From NCBI GenBank assembly GCA_016209105.1, contig JACQWR010000015.1:1-64000 (forward strand): DNA of 64,000 bases, given 5' to 3'. A model generated the notes under the pieces. It did not search any database and had not been told where the DNA came from. It saw only the letters and a list, made by a program, of their open reading frames with translations. This document shows positions 32,989 to 42,639 of the stretch, in pieces (position 1 is the stretch's first letter; each line of letters opens with the position of its first letter). The position numbers were made by a program, and so were the translations under genes. Source of the DNA: Deltaproteobacteria bacterium (GTDB taxonomy: Bacteria > Desulfobacterota > Syntrophia > Syntrophales > JACQWR01).

Positions 32989-34482
32989 ATGCACCTGGAC
33001 AGCGACCAGTTTGACGACCTGGAGATGGAAGAGGCCTTCCAGACGGGGACGGGCGAAAGGCTCGAATTTAAAAGCGTCGGCATAGATATCGGTTCTTCCA
33101 CATCTCACCTGATGTTTTCCCGTCTTGTTCTCTTGAGGCGGGGAAAGGATTTTTTCAGCGGCTATACGGTCGTGGAAAGGGAGATTCTCTACCGCTCGCC
33201 CGTCATCCTCACGCCCTTCATCAGTCAGAATTCTTTGGTTGATTCCTCCTGCTTGAAGGACTTCATCAGACGGGGATATGAGGAAGCCGGTCTTGCGCCC
33301 GATCAAATCGACACGGGGGCGGTCATCACCACGGGCGAGGCGGCCAAGAAAGAAAACACGGCCGCCATTATCAACCTGCTTGCCGAAGACGCGGGCAAGT
33401 TCGTCTGCGCCGCGGCGGGCCCCAATCTCGAAGCCGTTTTGGCCGCCCACGGTTCGGGAGCGGTGAAACATTCACTGAAACATAAGGAAGAAACTCACGA
33501 AACGATCCTCAATGTGGACATCGGCGGGGGCACTTCCAAGATCGCCCTGGTAAGGGGCGGCCGGATAGTGGAGACCTGCGCGGTCAATGTGGGCTCGCGC
33601 CTTATTGCCTGGGATAGAGACGGGATCATTACGCGCATCGAGGAGGCGGGCGCGCGCGTGGCCGCCTCTCTCGGCCTGAAAATCGGAATCGGACAAAAAC
33701 TGCATCCGGACGAAGGCGAAGTCTTAGCCGAAAAACTGTCTGATCTTCTCTTTGAAATCCTTCTGCAAAAACCGTTGAGCGTTCTGGCTGAATCCCTGAT
33801 GATCACCCCCGAATCAACGTATCGCGGACCGGTGGATATGGTTGTTTATTCCGGCGGGGTGGCGGAATTCATCTACGGGGAGGAAGAGCAGGGGTTCGGC
33901 GATCTCGGACCCTGGATCGGCAAAGCGATACAGAAACGACAGCGGACGTGGCGCGTCGCCATGGGGCTTCCCGCCGAACGCATCCGCGCCACTGTCATCG
34001 GCGCTTCCCAGTACACGGTGCAGGTAAGCGGAAACACCATTTTCCTTTCCGATCCCCATCTGCTGCCCCTTCACAATCTGCCCGTAGTCAAGCTGCCCCC
34101 GTTCCCCAATCCTGTGACCTGCGGGGAAGTTGCGGCTTCCATCGGCAGGAGTTTTCAGGTACTCGATATCAAGGAAGGGGAAGGAAACGCGGCCATAGCC
34201 GTGACCTGGGATCAGGACCCCGATTATCTCCGACTGCGCGAGTTTGCCGAAGGGATAAGAACAGCCCTTCCCCGATCGCTGGCGGCTGGCATTCCGATCG
34301 TGCTGATTTTTGACAACGACGTGGGAAAAATCAGCGGTCATGTCCTTGCGGAACGGGGCGTGAGGAGAGTGGTTGCGATCGACAACATTAACATCGGCGA
34401 GTTGAGCTATGTGGATATCGGTCAGCAGCTGTCCACGGCGAACGCGGTGCCGGTAACCGTAAAGTCGCTGATTTTCCGGTGA
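32989..34482 (+). CDS. eutA: EutA-like reactivating factor
   Basis: 497 aa actin-fold ATPase related to EutA, which restores inactivated adenosylcobalamin in ethanolamine ammonia-lyase. Visible: phosphate-1 loop VGIDIGSSTSHLMFSRL near 29, VITTGEAAKKEN near 113, phosphate-2 NVDIGGGTSKIALV near 174 and MVVYSGGVAEF near 285. No eutB/eutC, other eut gene or B12 mutase is found in the window, so its partner is unknown. The upstream cupin and downstream tctA suggest it belongs to the carboxylate pathway, possibly protecting a B12 enzyme encoded elsewhere. Confidence 0.85.
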   Translation: MHLDSDQFDDLEMEEAFQTGTGERLEFKSVGIDIGSSTSHLMFSRLVLLRRGKDFFSGYTVVEREILYRSPVILTPFISQNSLVDSSCLKDFIRRGYEEAGLAPDQIDTGAVITTGEAAKKENTAAIINLLAEDAGKFVCAAAGPNLEAVLAAHGSGAVKHSLKHKEETHETILNVDIGGGTSKIALVRGGRIVETCAVNVGSRLIAWDRDGIITRIEEAGARVAASLGLKIGIGQKLHPDEGEVLAEKLSDLLFEILLQKPLSVLAESLMITPESTYRGPVDMVVYSGGVAEFIYGEEEQGFGDLGPWIGKAIQKRQRTWRVAMGLPAERIRATVIGASQYTVQVSGNTIFLSDPHLLPLHNLPVVKLPPFPNPVTCGEVAASIGRSFQVLDIKEGEGNAAIAVTWDQDPDYLRLREFAEGIRTALPRSLAAGIPIVLIFDNDVGKISGHVLAERGVRRVVAIDNINIGELSYVDIGQQLSTANAVPVTVKSLIFR

Positions 34483-34539
34483 GTCGGAACTACATTTCGG
34501 TGGAAGCTGAGCATTCCGCCGTAAGGAGGTAACGTAATC

Positions 34540-36033
34540 ATGTATTTGCTGGATGCAGCATGGCAGGGGCTTACCGGAGTTTTTAACGCCGTTCCGTTCC
34601 TGCTCATGCTCCTCGGTGTTTTTCTGGGCAATATCGTCGGCGTCCTGCCGGGGCTGGGCGGCCAGTTCCTCCTGGCCGTCCTGATACCGTTCTGCTTCGG
34701 CCTTGACCTCTTCTCCGGCATGGCCCTTCTTCTCGCCGCTCACTCCGTGACGGGGACAGGCGGGTCCATCACCTCCATCCTCTTCAACACGCCCGGAGAG
34801 GCGTCAAACGCCGTCACCTGTCTGGACGGCTTTGAAATGACCAAGAAAGGGCAGGCTGGGCGCGCCATGGGCGCCGCCCTCTATTCCTCCGGCGTGGGAG
34901 GGGTCATCGGGGCGCTTTCCCTGCTCCTCGTCATCCCCGTTATGAGGGCCATCGTCCTTTCCTTCGGTCCTCCTGAGTTTTTCATGCTCACGGTCCTCGG
35001 CATTTCCTTCATCGCGTCCCTGGAGGTAAAATCGCCGATGAAAGGGTTGATCTGCGGCCTCTTCGGTCTCCTCCTTTCCCTGTTCGGGGAGGACCCTTCC
35101 ACCGGCGTAATCCGTTTTAATTTCGGAACCCTTTACCTTTATGAAGGCATGAGACAAATACCGGTGGTGCTCGGGGTTTTTGCCATGGCCGAAATGATTC
35201 ACCTGGGCGTAAAGGGCACCGATTTGATAGAGGCAAAGTATCTCGAGGTGAAAGACAGTGTCTGGGAGGGCGTGAGAGATGTGCATCGCCACTGGTGGCT
35301 GACCATCAAATCCTCTTTCATCGCCGTCTGGCTCGGCTTCCTGCCGGGGTTGGGGGGCGTGGCCTCTTCCTTTTTCACCTACGGTTATGCCCAGCGTATT
35401 TCCAAGAATCCCGACACCTTCGGACAGGGCAATGTCGAGGGGGTCATCGCGCCGGAAGCAGCCAATAACGCGAAAGAAGGCGGCGCCCTCATCCCGACCA
35501 TCGGTTTCGGCGTCCCCGGCAGTTCCGGCATGGCGCTCATTCTCGGCGCCTTTCTCATCCTCGGCGTCACGCCGGGACCCAAGATGCTGAACCAGCACCT
35601 GCCGACGGTCTTCGGCATGGCCTGGACGGTGGCCATCGCCAACGTCATCGGCGCCGCCGTGACGCTGGTCCTGGCCAAATGGATGGCCAAGGCGGCATCC
35701 ATACGTACTTCCATTCTCCTTCCCGTTATCATGGTCTTTATTGCCATGGGCAGCTATACCGCAAGCAACTCCATGGGCGATCTGGTGATCACCCTCATCT
35801 TCGGGGTGGTGGGATATTTCATGAAGGTTTACGGCTATCCCAAGGCGCCCTTCGTCCTGGGGCTGGTGTTGGGACGCATCGCGGAAGGAAACTTCAATCT
35901 TTCCTATGACCTCTACGGATTCGGCTTCATGACCCGGCCCATAACCTTCTTCATCTTCCTCCTGGTCCTCTGGGCGCTGATAGGCCCCATAATCAAGCTT
36001 CACAAGGAAAAGCGAGAGGAGGCAAAGGCATGA
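34540..36033 (+). CDS. tctA: TctA, large membrane subunit of TTT transporter (system 2)
   Basis: 497 aa with about 12 helices. The duplicated family motif is visible: NIVGVLPGLGGQFLLAVLIP near 28 and LGFLPGLGGVASSFFTYGYAQ near 268, plus GTGGSITSILFNTPGEASNA near 70. It forms the translocation pathway with TctB. AAGGAGG is 7 nt before the ATG. It overlaps tctB by 4 bp (ATGA), which indicates coupled translation. Confidence 0.95.
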   Translation: MYLLDAAWQGLTGVFNAVPFLLMLLGVFLGNIVGVLPGLGGQFLLAVLIPFCFGLDLFSGMALLLAAHSVTGTGGSITSILFNTPGEASNAVTCLDGFEMTKKGQAGRAMGAALYSSGVGGVIGALSLLLVIPVMRAIVLSFGPPEFFMLTVLGISFIASLEVKSPMKGLICGLFGLLLSLFGEDPSTGVIRFNFGTLYLYEGMRQIPVVLGVFAMAEMIHLGVKGTDLIEAKYLEVKDSVWEGVRDVHRHWWLTIKSSFIAVWLGFLPGLGGVASSFFTYGYAQRISKNPDTFGQGNVEGVIAPEAANNAKEGGALIPTIGFGVPGSSGMALILGAFLILGVTPGPKMLNQHLPTVFGMAWTVAIANVIGAAVTLVLAKWMAKAASIRTSILLPVIMVFIAMGSYTASNSMGDLVITLIFGVVGYFMKVYGYPKAPFVLGLVLGRIAEGNFNLSYDLYGFGFMTRPITFFIFLLVLWALIGPIIKLHKEKREEAKA

Positions 36034-36521
36034 ATAAAGAAAAGGGTAACCTGATAATGGCTTTTTTCTTCCTCACGTTTTTCACCGGCTTGACGCTTAT
36101 CGCGCTGACCTACAGCATAAAAGCCAGCAGACTGCCGCTGCTCGTGTCCGTTCCTGGCGTACTCCTGTCCGCGGCCCAGGTGTTCCGGGAAGCAAGGATT
36201 TTGAAGGCGGCGAGGAAAACCGAGACCGCGGAAAATGGCCATGAAACTTCAGATCGTCCCAGAGCAAGCGGCAAAGGGAAAAAGCTGCTGCTGATGCTCG
36301 GATGGATGGTGTTATTGGTGCTTATGATCTGGGTGTTTGGTTTTCTGGCCACGATTCCCGTTTACACGCTCCTTTTCATGAGATCGAGGCAGGAAAGCTG
36401 GTTTTTGAGCATCATCTTTGCCGTCTCCGGCTTTGCCATATTGTATTTCCTGTTTGTCGTCGGTCTCAATATGGAGCTTTATCCGGGTTTGGTGTATGAT
36501 TGGTTCTCGATGTACGAGTGA
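36030..36521 (+). CDS. tctB: TctB, small membrane subunit of TTT transporter (system 2)
   Basis: 163 aa (DUF1468) with four hydrophobic helices at about 8-28, 30-48, 85-108 and 122-150, separated by a charged loop (57-82). Its ATG overlaps the tctA stop. TctB is poorly conserved in sequence, so the call rests on size, topology and position. Confidence 0.88.
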   Translation: MNKEKGNLIMAFFFLTFFTGLTLIALTYSIKASRLPLLVSVPGVLLSAAQVFREARILKAARKTETAENGHETSDRPRASGKGKKLLLMLGWMVLLVLMIWVFGFLATIPVYTLLFMRSRQESWFLSIIFAVSGFAILYFLFVVGLNMELYPGLVYDWFSMYE

Positions 36522-36589
36522 TAGAAATGTGGACGGAGAAGGTTGCCGTCGGTTAAAATTGCGAATTATTTTGATGGGGGTGCAGGGTA

Positions 36590-37741
36590 ATGAGTTTCCT
36601 TAGACTGCCGGTGTTGCGTCATGGGCTTATGGTGCGGCATTCCGATATCCTTCCCGACTCGGAAGTGACGGCGCGCATCGAGAAGGCGCGCCGGCTGATG
36701 TCCGAAAAAAATGTCGAGGTTCTGTTGGCTTATGGCGATCCCACGCGAAACGGCCCGGCCTGCTACCTGACGAATTATCCTTGCTTCGGTCTCGGTAGGC
36801 GGGCAACGGTCGTCCTCGGCATGAAGGAGGGCCCGTTTCTTTTCACCGCCGAACCATCCCGCAACCTGCCGCGGGTGCGCCTCATGACGACCTGCGATAT
36901 CGAGAAAACGCGCCAGTACCTGTCTATGGGATGCAAGCGTGCCCGTGAACTAGCCGGCGCTCAGGGGCGCATTGGCCTTGTAGGCATCGGCAATCTTCCT
37001 TCAGGGGCGGTCAAAGACATGGCGGGGTTGGACGGCATGGAGACGGAATGTCTCAGCCAGGCATTTTCCGCGCTGGTGGCCGCCAAAGACGAAGGTTCTC
37101 TTCGGGCAACCGGAAAGGCACTGTCCCTGGCAAGGGAGGGCCTCGGGCTTATAGAGGAACAGGCCGCTTCAGTAAAAGATTTATGGGAAATGGCGGCCTA
37201 TGCGGATTATCGCCTCAGGCTGGCCGGTTGCGAGGATACGAACATTCTTCTCGGCAGCTCAGCGGGAGGCCGGCTGCGTCCCGGCTATCCGTCGCGGCAA
37301 ACAATGCTCCCGGGAGATACCATGACAGCTTACGTAGCGGTTCAGTATGCCCGCCACTGGGGCGTTGCCGGCAGCTCCTTCACCAGGGGAACGGGCGGCG
37401 ATAAGCTCAAGGCAAGAATGGATGCGCTGCGAACGATGCAAACGGAACTGGCTGCCGAAATAAGGCCGGGCATGAAGTTGGGTAAAATAGAAACGGTCAT
37501 ACGGGAAACAGGCCTGCGGAGGGCCCTGCCCCTTGCCGAAGATGTGCCCGTTGCCGCGGGGACAGGCTTTGATCTTCATGAATATCCCCTAAGGCCGGAA
37601 CACACCGTGGAAAAGGACATGGTGCTTCAGGTTGCCCTGACGGCGGATTCCGCAGAGGGATCCACCGCGATGGTGGTCAACATGCTGCAGATAAAAGAAA
37701 AGGCCGGCCTTTGGCTTGCCGGGACAGACGGAGTAAAGTAG
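36590..37741 (+). CDS. M24 creatinase-fold protein lacking metal ligands, copy 2
   Basis: 383 aa. A divergent member with an N-terminal domain (1-165) and C-terminal pita-bread domain (170-380). The GTGFDLHEYPLRP His motif is kept, but the aspartates expected near GDTMTAYVAVQYARHW and the later metal-binding glutamates are absent (ALTADSAEGS). It is not a metallopeptidase by sequence. It is much more divergent than copy 1 (28480-29607), so a separate reaction or substrate is likely. It lies between tctB and the tctC of system 3. The Shine-Dalgarno is weak (GCAGGG). Confidence 0.68.
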   Translation: MSFLRLPVLRHGLMVRHSDILPDSEVTARIEKARRLMSEKNVEVLLAYGDPTRNGPACYLTNYPCFGLGRRATVVLGMKEGPFLFTAEPSRNLPRVRLMTTCDIEKTRQYLSMGCKRARELAGAQGRIGLVGIGNLPSGAVKDMAGLDGMETECLSQAFSALVAAKDEGSLRATGKALSLAREGLGLIEEQAASVKDLWEMAAYADYRLRLAGCEDTNILLGSSAGGRLRPGYPSRQTMLPGDTMTAYVAVQYARHWGVAGSSFTRGTGGDKLKARMDALRTMQTELAAEIRPGMKLGKIETVIRETGLRRALPLAEDVPVAAGTGFDLHEYPLRPEHTVEKDMVLQVALTADSAEGSTAMVVNMLQIKEKAGLWLAGTDGVK

Positions 37742-37827
37742 AAGAAGAGTGCCCGAAGAGCGGTGGCGGCTGGAATGAACGGCAAAGATATTCTTAAATT
37801 CTTTGCTTCACTATTAAGGAGGTAACA

Positions 37828-38859
37828 ATGGATCGCATGATAAAGCACATGGCAGTAATCGGCGTCCTGGTGGTTTTGTCGGGACTCATAATGGGCGGCA
37901 GGGCCGCCCTCGGGGCAGACGCTTCCGAGGAGTTTTTCCGCGGGAAGACTGTTGACTGGATCGTGGCGCTTGAAGCGGGCAGCACCACGGATCTCATCGC
38001 CAGAACCATTGCCCCCTTTCTGGCGAAGGAGCTCAATGTAAAGATAAAAATTGAAAACAGGAAAACCGACGAGGGCATCAACTATCTCTACAACCAGGGA
38101 ACGAAGGACGGTCTCACCCTGGGCATCAAGGACAGCGACTCCATTATCGGCAACGATATCGCGAAAGCGCCGGGGGTGCAATATGAAACCGAAAAGCTCA
38201 ATTTTATAGCCGATGTCTATCCTTCCACAAAGATATTTTTGATCTCCCCCAAACTCCCCTACAAGACGCTGGACGCTCTCAAAAAGGCCAAGGGATTGAG
38301 GGCTGGCGGCACCTCGGCCAAGGGGTCTCTCGCGGTGACCTGCGCGGTGATGATCGAAGTCCTGGGCCTGGATGCCAAGATCATCACCGGTTTCAAAGGC
38401 TCGAAAGAACTCACCCTGGCTACGGCCCGGGGAGAAGTGGATTTCATGATTCCCCGCGACACCACGGCGATGAGGAATGAAAAGGACGGCTATGCCGTAA
38501 GCCTGCTTGCCCTGGGCAACAAGAGAAGCGCCGTGCTCCCGAACGTGCCGACGGTGCCGGAACTGGGGATCAAGGTTTCGAAAGAAGTGGCGACGGCCTA
38601 TAAGTTTGTAACCTCCGGCGGTCTGACGGTAGTTTTGCCGCCCGGCGTGCCGGAGGCGCGGGTCGAGCATCTGAGAAAGGTCTTTCAGCGTCTGAATAAC
38701 AACCTGGAGCTGCAGAAGGCGATGGCAAAGATGACCGGCGTCTGGTTGCCCTTTGTTCCTGGACAGGACGTGCAGCAGGAGATGGCGGCGATAAAAGCGG
38801 ACAAGGCGCTGGCGACTAAACTTGACGCCCTGTTCAAAAAATACAGCGTTGTGCGCTGA
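37828..38859 (+). CDS. tctC: TctC-type solute-binding protein (system 3)
   Basis: 343 aa. Signal peptide to about residue 29 (cleavage after ALGA). WIVALEAGSTTDLIARTIAPFLAKEL near 45 replaces the usual PxxxGGxxD pocket with EAGSTTD, so ligand recognition probably differs from the tandem TctCs. AAGGAGG is 7 nt upstream. It is followed by its own tctA and tctB, making a complete three-gene transporter. Confidence 0.9.
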   Translation: MDRMIKHMAVIGVLVVLSGLIMGGRAALGADASEEFFRGKTVDWIVALEAGSTTDLIARTIAPFLAKELNVKIKIENRKTDEGINYLYNQGTKDGLTLGIKDSDSIIGNDIAKAPGVQYETEKLNFIADVYPSTKIFLISPKLPYKTLDALKKAKGLRAGGTSAKGSLAVTCAVMIEVLGLDAKIITGFKGSKELTLATARGEVDFMIPRDTTAMRNEKDGYAVSLLALGNKRSAVLPNVPTVPELGIKVSKEVATAYKFVTSGGLTVVLPPGVPEARVEHLRKVFQRLNNNLELQKAMAKMTGVWLPFVPGQDVQQEMAAIKADKALATKLDALFKKYSVVR

Positions 38860-38908
38860 GTTGCCTCAGGGAACTCTCTTCACGGCTTGTCGCAGAGAAA
38901 GGTAGAAT

Positions 38909-40450
38909 ATGCTTGAGTCCCTTGAGGCGTTTGTTCAGGGATTCCTGAACTACGCAGACCTGTTCCGGTTCGGTTTCCTGATGCTGGGCGTGTTGGTCGG
39001 CATCTTCATCGGCGTCGTCCCCGCGCTGGGGGGCATCGTAGCCATGTCCCTCCTCCTGCCCCTCGTATTCGGCATGGATAAGATCGCGGCTCTTTCCATG
39101 CTGGTGGCCATTCACGCTATCAGCGGCACCGGTGACAATATCACCTCTATTCTCATGGGCCTCCCGGGGTCGGGGCCGGCGGCAATCACCCTCCTTGACG
39201 GCTTCCCCATGACGCGCAAAGGTGAGCCGGGGAAAGCCCTGGGGGCCATGATGTGCGCCGATACGATGGGGGCGTTGCTCGGAGTGGGCTTGGCCTTTGT
39301 CATGATCCCCATCGTCAGGCCGCTCGTCATGTCCTTTGGAAATTCCGAGTTGTTCTTTCTGATCCTGATGGGACTGTCCTTTCTGGCCATCTTGAGCAAA
39401 GAGTCTCCCGTAAAGGGCCTGATGGCCGGTTTTACGGGGATTATTCTATCCCTGGTGGGCTTGCAGCACAGCACGGGGGTTGACCGGTTCGCCTTCGGGA
39501 AGGATTTCCTCCTCGGCGGTCTCGATATCGTGCCGGTCATTCTGGGATTGTTTGCCGGGGCGGAAATGTTCCAAATGGCCGTATTCAAGGAAACGATCGT
39601 GCCGGGAGGGGTGGTGAAGGCCGGAAAGGAACTGAGGCGGCAGTTTTTCGCCGGAGTGAAGGAAGTTTTTCAGCACAAATGGCTATGGTTCCGCAGTTGC
39701 GTTTTAGGATATGTAATGGGGCTCATTCCCGGCATTGGCTCCGAGGTGGCGGTCTGGGTCAGCTACGGCCAAGCCAAACAAACATCGAAGCACCCCGAGT
39801 TGTTCGGCACAGGCTGCATCGAAGGCATTATCGCGCCGGAGAGCACCAACAACGCCAAAGAGGGCGCATCGCTTCTTACCACCCTCTGCCTGGGATTGCC
39901 GAGCGGCGTCGCCATGGCGATCCTTTTGGGGGCCTTATTGCTGCAAGGCGTAATCCCAGGACCCTCGATTCTGACGACGGATCTCGAACTGACCTTCACG
40001 CTGATCTGGGGACTGGCCCTGGCCAACATCATCGGCGCGGTCCTGTGCTTCTATATCATCGGCTACCTGAATCTTACCTGGTTGACCACACTGCCTCCCC
40101 GTGTTCTGGTGCCCACCATCTTAAGCGTTGTCTATCTCGGGTCTTACACCACGGACAATCAGATTGCCGCCATCGGCGTAACGATCGTCTTTTCCATTAT
40201 CGGGCTGGTGATGAAGCGGGGAGGGTACTCCCGTGCGGCGATGGTGCTCGGGTTTATTCTGGGAAGGTTTTTCGAGGGCTACTTTTTTCTTGCCCTGCAA
40301 ACAATGGGGCCGTTATTCTTTCTGCGTCCGGCCAGCCTTGGAATCATCGTCATTATCATCAGTCTTTACATATACCGGCCGATACAGTCTTTCATGCAGC
40401 GTCGCCGCGGAAGGTCTGCGCTTGAAGAAATTGCCGGGGAGGAGCCTTAG
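38909..40450 (+). CDS. tctA: TctA, large membrane subunit of TTT transporter (system 3)
   Basis: 513 aa with about 12 helices. Motifs: IGVVPALGGIVAMSLLLP near 33, GTGDNITSILMGLPGSGPAA near 72 and MGLIPGIGSEVAVWVSYGQAK near 271. It begins 49 bp after tctC. The first copy of the glycine motif reads PALGG in place of PGLGG. Its stop codon abuts the tctB start. Confidence 0.94.
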   Translation: MLESLEAFVQGFLNYADLFRFGFLMLGVLVGIFIGVVPALGGIVAMSLLLPLVFGMDKIAALSMLVAIHAISGTGDNITSILMGLPGSGPAAITLLDGFPMTRKGEPGKALGAMMCADTMGALLGVGLAFVMIPIVRPLVMSFGNSELFFLILMGLSFLAILSKESPVKGLMAGFTGIILSLVGLQHSTGVDRFAFGKDFLLGGLDIVPVILGLFAGAEMFQMAVFKETIVPGGVVKAGKELRRQFFAGVKEVFQHKWLWFRSCVLGYVMGLIPGIGSEVAVWVSYGQAKQTSKHPELFGTGCIEGIIAPESTNNAKEGASLLTTLCLGLPSGVAMAILLGALLLQGVIPGPSILTTDLELTFTLIWGLALANIIGAVLCFYIIGYLNLTWLTTLPPRVLVPTILSVVYLGSYTTDNQIAAIGVTIVFSIIGLVMKRGGYSRAAMVLGFILGRFFEGYFFLALQTMGPLFFLRPASLGIIVIIISLYIYRPIQSFMQRRRGRSALEEIAGEEP

Positions 40451-40918
40451 ATGATGAATGTGCATATTCTTATTCCCCTCATCGTTGCCGGGGCGATGGT
40501 GGCGGTGATTGCCGTTGCCTCCGGTTACCCCTACCTCCAGGCGAAGCTGTCGGTCATTTTCTCAGGTTCCCTTGTTCTTGTTTTGGCATTGGTGCAGTTG
40601 GCGAGAGAACTCACCCTGAAAAAACGCCAAGCCGATGAGCCGAGAGCGGATCAGCGGAAACCCGAACATCATGCGGAAACAGTGCAGTACGGGCTTGAAT
40701 TTGCCTGGCTGGTGGGATTTGGGCTCATGATTTATCTCCTCGGGTTTTTTGTTGCGATTCCCCTGTACGTATTTGCCTATATGAAGTCGCACGGATCCCG
40801 GTGGTGGGCATCGCTTATCACGGGCGCGCTCCTGCCGGCGTTTTGTTACGGAATATTCGTGTTGCTTCTCGAAATGAAATTGCACCGGGGAGAGATTTTC
40901 ATGCGCTGGGGCTTTTAA
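40451..40918 (+). CDS. tctB: TctB, small membrane subunit of TTT transporter (system 3)
   Basis: 155 aa with four helices (about 5-23, 32-50, 80-102, 115-140) and a His/Lys/Glu-rich cytoplasmic loop between the second and third. It starts at the ATG immediately after the tctA stop. Assignment rests mainly on topology and position. Confidence 0.86.
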   Translation: MMNVHILIPLIVAGAMVAVIAVASGYPYLQAKLSVIFSGSLVLVLALVQLARELTLKKRQADEPRADQRKPEHHAETVQYGLEFAWLVGFGLMIYLLGFFVAIPLYVFAYMKSHGSRWWASLITGALLPAFCYGIFVLLLEMKLHRGEIFMRWGF

Positions 40919-40963
40919 GAAAACGTACAGGCAAAGCCGCATCTGCCGTTAGGAGGAACAACA

Positions 40964-42604
40964 ATACACACACACGCGTTTACACTTCATGAACTAAAGA
41001 CGGACGTGCTCGTCATCGGCGCCGGAGGCGCTGGCGCACGGGCGGCGATCGAGGCGGCGCAGACGGGCAGGCAGGTGGCCCTGATCTGCCGCTCCCCCCT
41101 GGGGAAGGGGGGACTGACTCCGACGGCCAACGGCGGCTATCAAGCCGCTGTCTTGCCCGGGGATTCTCCGGCCATTCACGCGGAAGATCTTATCGCCGTG
41201 GGATGCGGACTCAATGACCGGCCCCTCGTTGAGGTGCTCACCGGGGAGGCGCTGGAGCAGGCGCGGATGTTGGAGCAATTCGGCGCCCGGATGAACTGGG
41301 AAATCCCTCAGAAGGTCCATGAGCCGCAGATGCGGTATCCCCGCTCTATTTTTGTCCCGGGAAAGGAAGTTCTTGCCACCCTCCGCAGGCAATTAAGAAA
41401 ATACGGGAATGTTCTGCTGCTGGAGGATTATCTGTCCCTTCAATTGCTGTTTCATGACGGTGAGGTGGTGGGCGCTCTTCTCTTTGATATCAAGGAAGGC
41501 AGTATCACGGTCTGTGAAAGCAAGGCCACGATTCTGGCAACGGGCAGCCTGGGGGAAATATATCCCCTGAGCGCACAGGAACCCATGGGTCTCCCGACCG
41601 GAAGCACCGGCAGCGGTTACATTCTCGCAGGCATGGCGGGAGCGGATCTCGTGGACATGGAAATGATTCAGTTCTCCATTGTGCCCCTCCATCCCCCGCT
41701 CATTCAAGGAATGCGCTGCCTCCCCTGGGGGCCCCTGCGGAATTCCCAGGGCAATGAATTCCTCCCCCCCAACGCGGGGGAGTATTCCCATGAGACGGCA
41801 CAGGCCCTGTATCGGGAACTCCAGCGGGGAGCGGTAACCATGGACCTGCACGATCGGAAAGCGCCCGATCATGCACGGCATCCCGTGGCCGGCCAGAGGA
41901 ACCGGCAGCTTCGGGAATTTGAAGTCACCCCCTACCAGCGCCGCGTTACGGTCGGTCTCGCCTCACTGTTTATGATGGGAGGCGTCCACATCAACGAGCG
42001 CTGCGAGACATCTGTCCCCGGTCTCTATGCGGCCGGTGAAGTGGCCGGCAATGTCCATGGCGCCCGGCGTGTCGCCGGCAATGCCTTTACCGAGATGATT
42101 GTCTTCGGCGCGCGAGCGGGGAAATATGCCGCACGGGAAGCGGCCGGGAAAGGACGTTTTCCCGAGGTCCCGAAGCAACAGATAGGGGAATGCCTTGAAC
42201 GCTTGTCCGGCATTGTTCAAGAGAAGCATGGCGACATAACGCCCGGGGAGCTGCGCCGGAAAGCCCGTTCGATTATGGGAAGATATCTCCACGTGATACG
42301 AACCGGCCCGGGGATACAGACGGCGCTGGAAGAACTGGGAACCCTGGAACAGGATCTGCCTTTCGTCAGGGTCAAAACCGAAGGAGGGCTCAGATATAAC
42401 GCGAGTCTCATCGAAACGTTTGACGTAAACTGGCTTTTGGCGGTGAGCCGGATTGTCTGCCAGGCGGCGCTCACCCGGCAGGAATCCCGCGGTTTTCAAT
42501 TCCGGGAAGACTTCCCCGAAGAAAAGGAAGACTGGTTGAAGCATACCGTGATCCGTCGCGCCGGAGGGGAGTGGGTGGGTGGTACAAAAGCCGTCGCAGG
42601 GTAG
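40964..42604 (+). CDS. Fumarate-reductase/succinate-dehydrogenase-like flavoprotein, apparent ATA start
   Basis: About 546 aa. FAD-binding DVLVIGAGGAGARAAIEAA at the N-terminus, TPTANGGYQAA (FAD contact), GLPTGSTGSGYILAGMAGADLVDMEM and GLYAAGEVAGNVHGARRVAGNAF. These place it in the FrdA/SdhA/AprA family. The best Shine-Dalgarno (AGGAGG, 40951-40956) is 7 nt before an in-frame ATA codon at 40964; the first standard start in frame is GTG at 41006, inside the first beta strand of the FAD fold. I therefore favour a start at 40964. The adjacent 2Fe-2S gene is the likely electron partner. The reaction (reduction or dehydrogenation of a dicarboxylate) is inferred. Confidence 0.82.
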   Translation: MHTHAFTLHELKTDVLVIGAGGAGARAAIEAAQTGRQVALICRSPLGKGGLTPTANGGYQAAVLPGDSPAIHAEDLIAVGCGLNDRPLVEVLTGEALEQARMLEQFGARMNWEIPQKVHEPQMRYPRSIFVPGKEVLATLRRQLRKYGNVLLLEDYLSLQLLFHDGEVVGALLFDIKEGSITVCESKATILATGSLGEIYPLSAQEPMGLPTGSTGSGYILAGMAGADLVDMEMIQFSIVPLHPPLIQGMRCLPWGPLRNSQGNEFLPPNAGEYSHETAQALYRELQRGAVTMDLHDRKAPDHARHPVAGQRNRQLREFEVTPYQRRVTVGLASLFMMGGVHINERCETSVPGLYAAGEVAGNVHGARRVAGNAFTEMIVFGARAGKYAAREAAGKGRFPEVPKQQIGECLERLSGIVQEKHGDITPGELRRKARSIMGRYLHVIRTGPGIQTALEELGTLEQDLPFVRVKTEGGLRYNASLIETFDVNWLLAVSRIVCQAALTRQESRGFQFREDFPEEKEDWLKHTVIRRAGGEWVGGTKAVAG

Positions 42605-42639
42605 GGGGAACGAAAAAAAATCATGCCGGGAGTCGTGTA

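Noticed and set aside
34804-36003. 399-aa open frame antisense to tctA
   Set aside because: Charged, low-complexity, His/Asp/Glu-rich translation typical of the reverse of a membrane protein gene.
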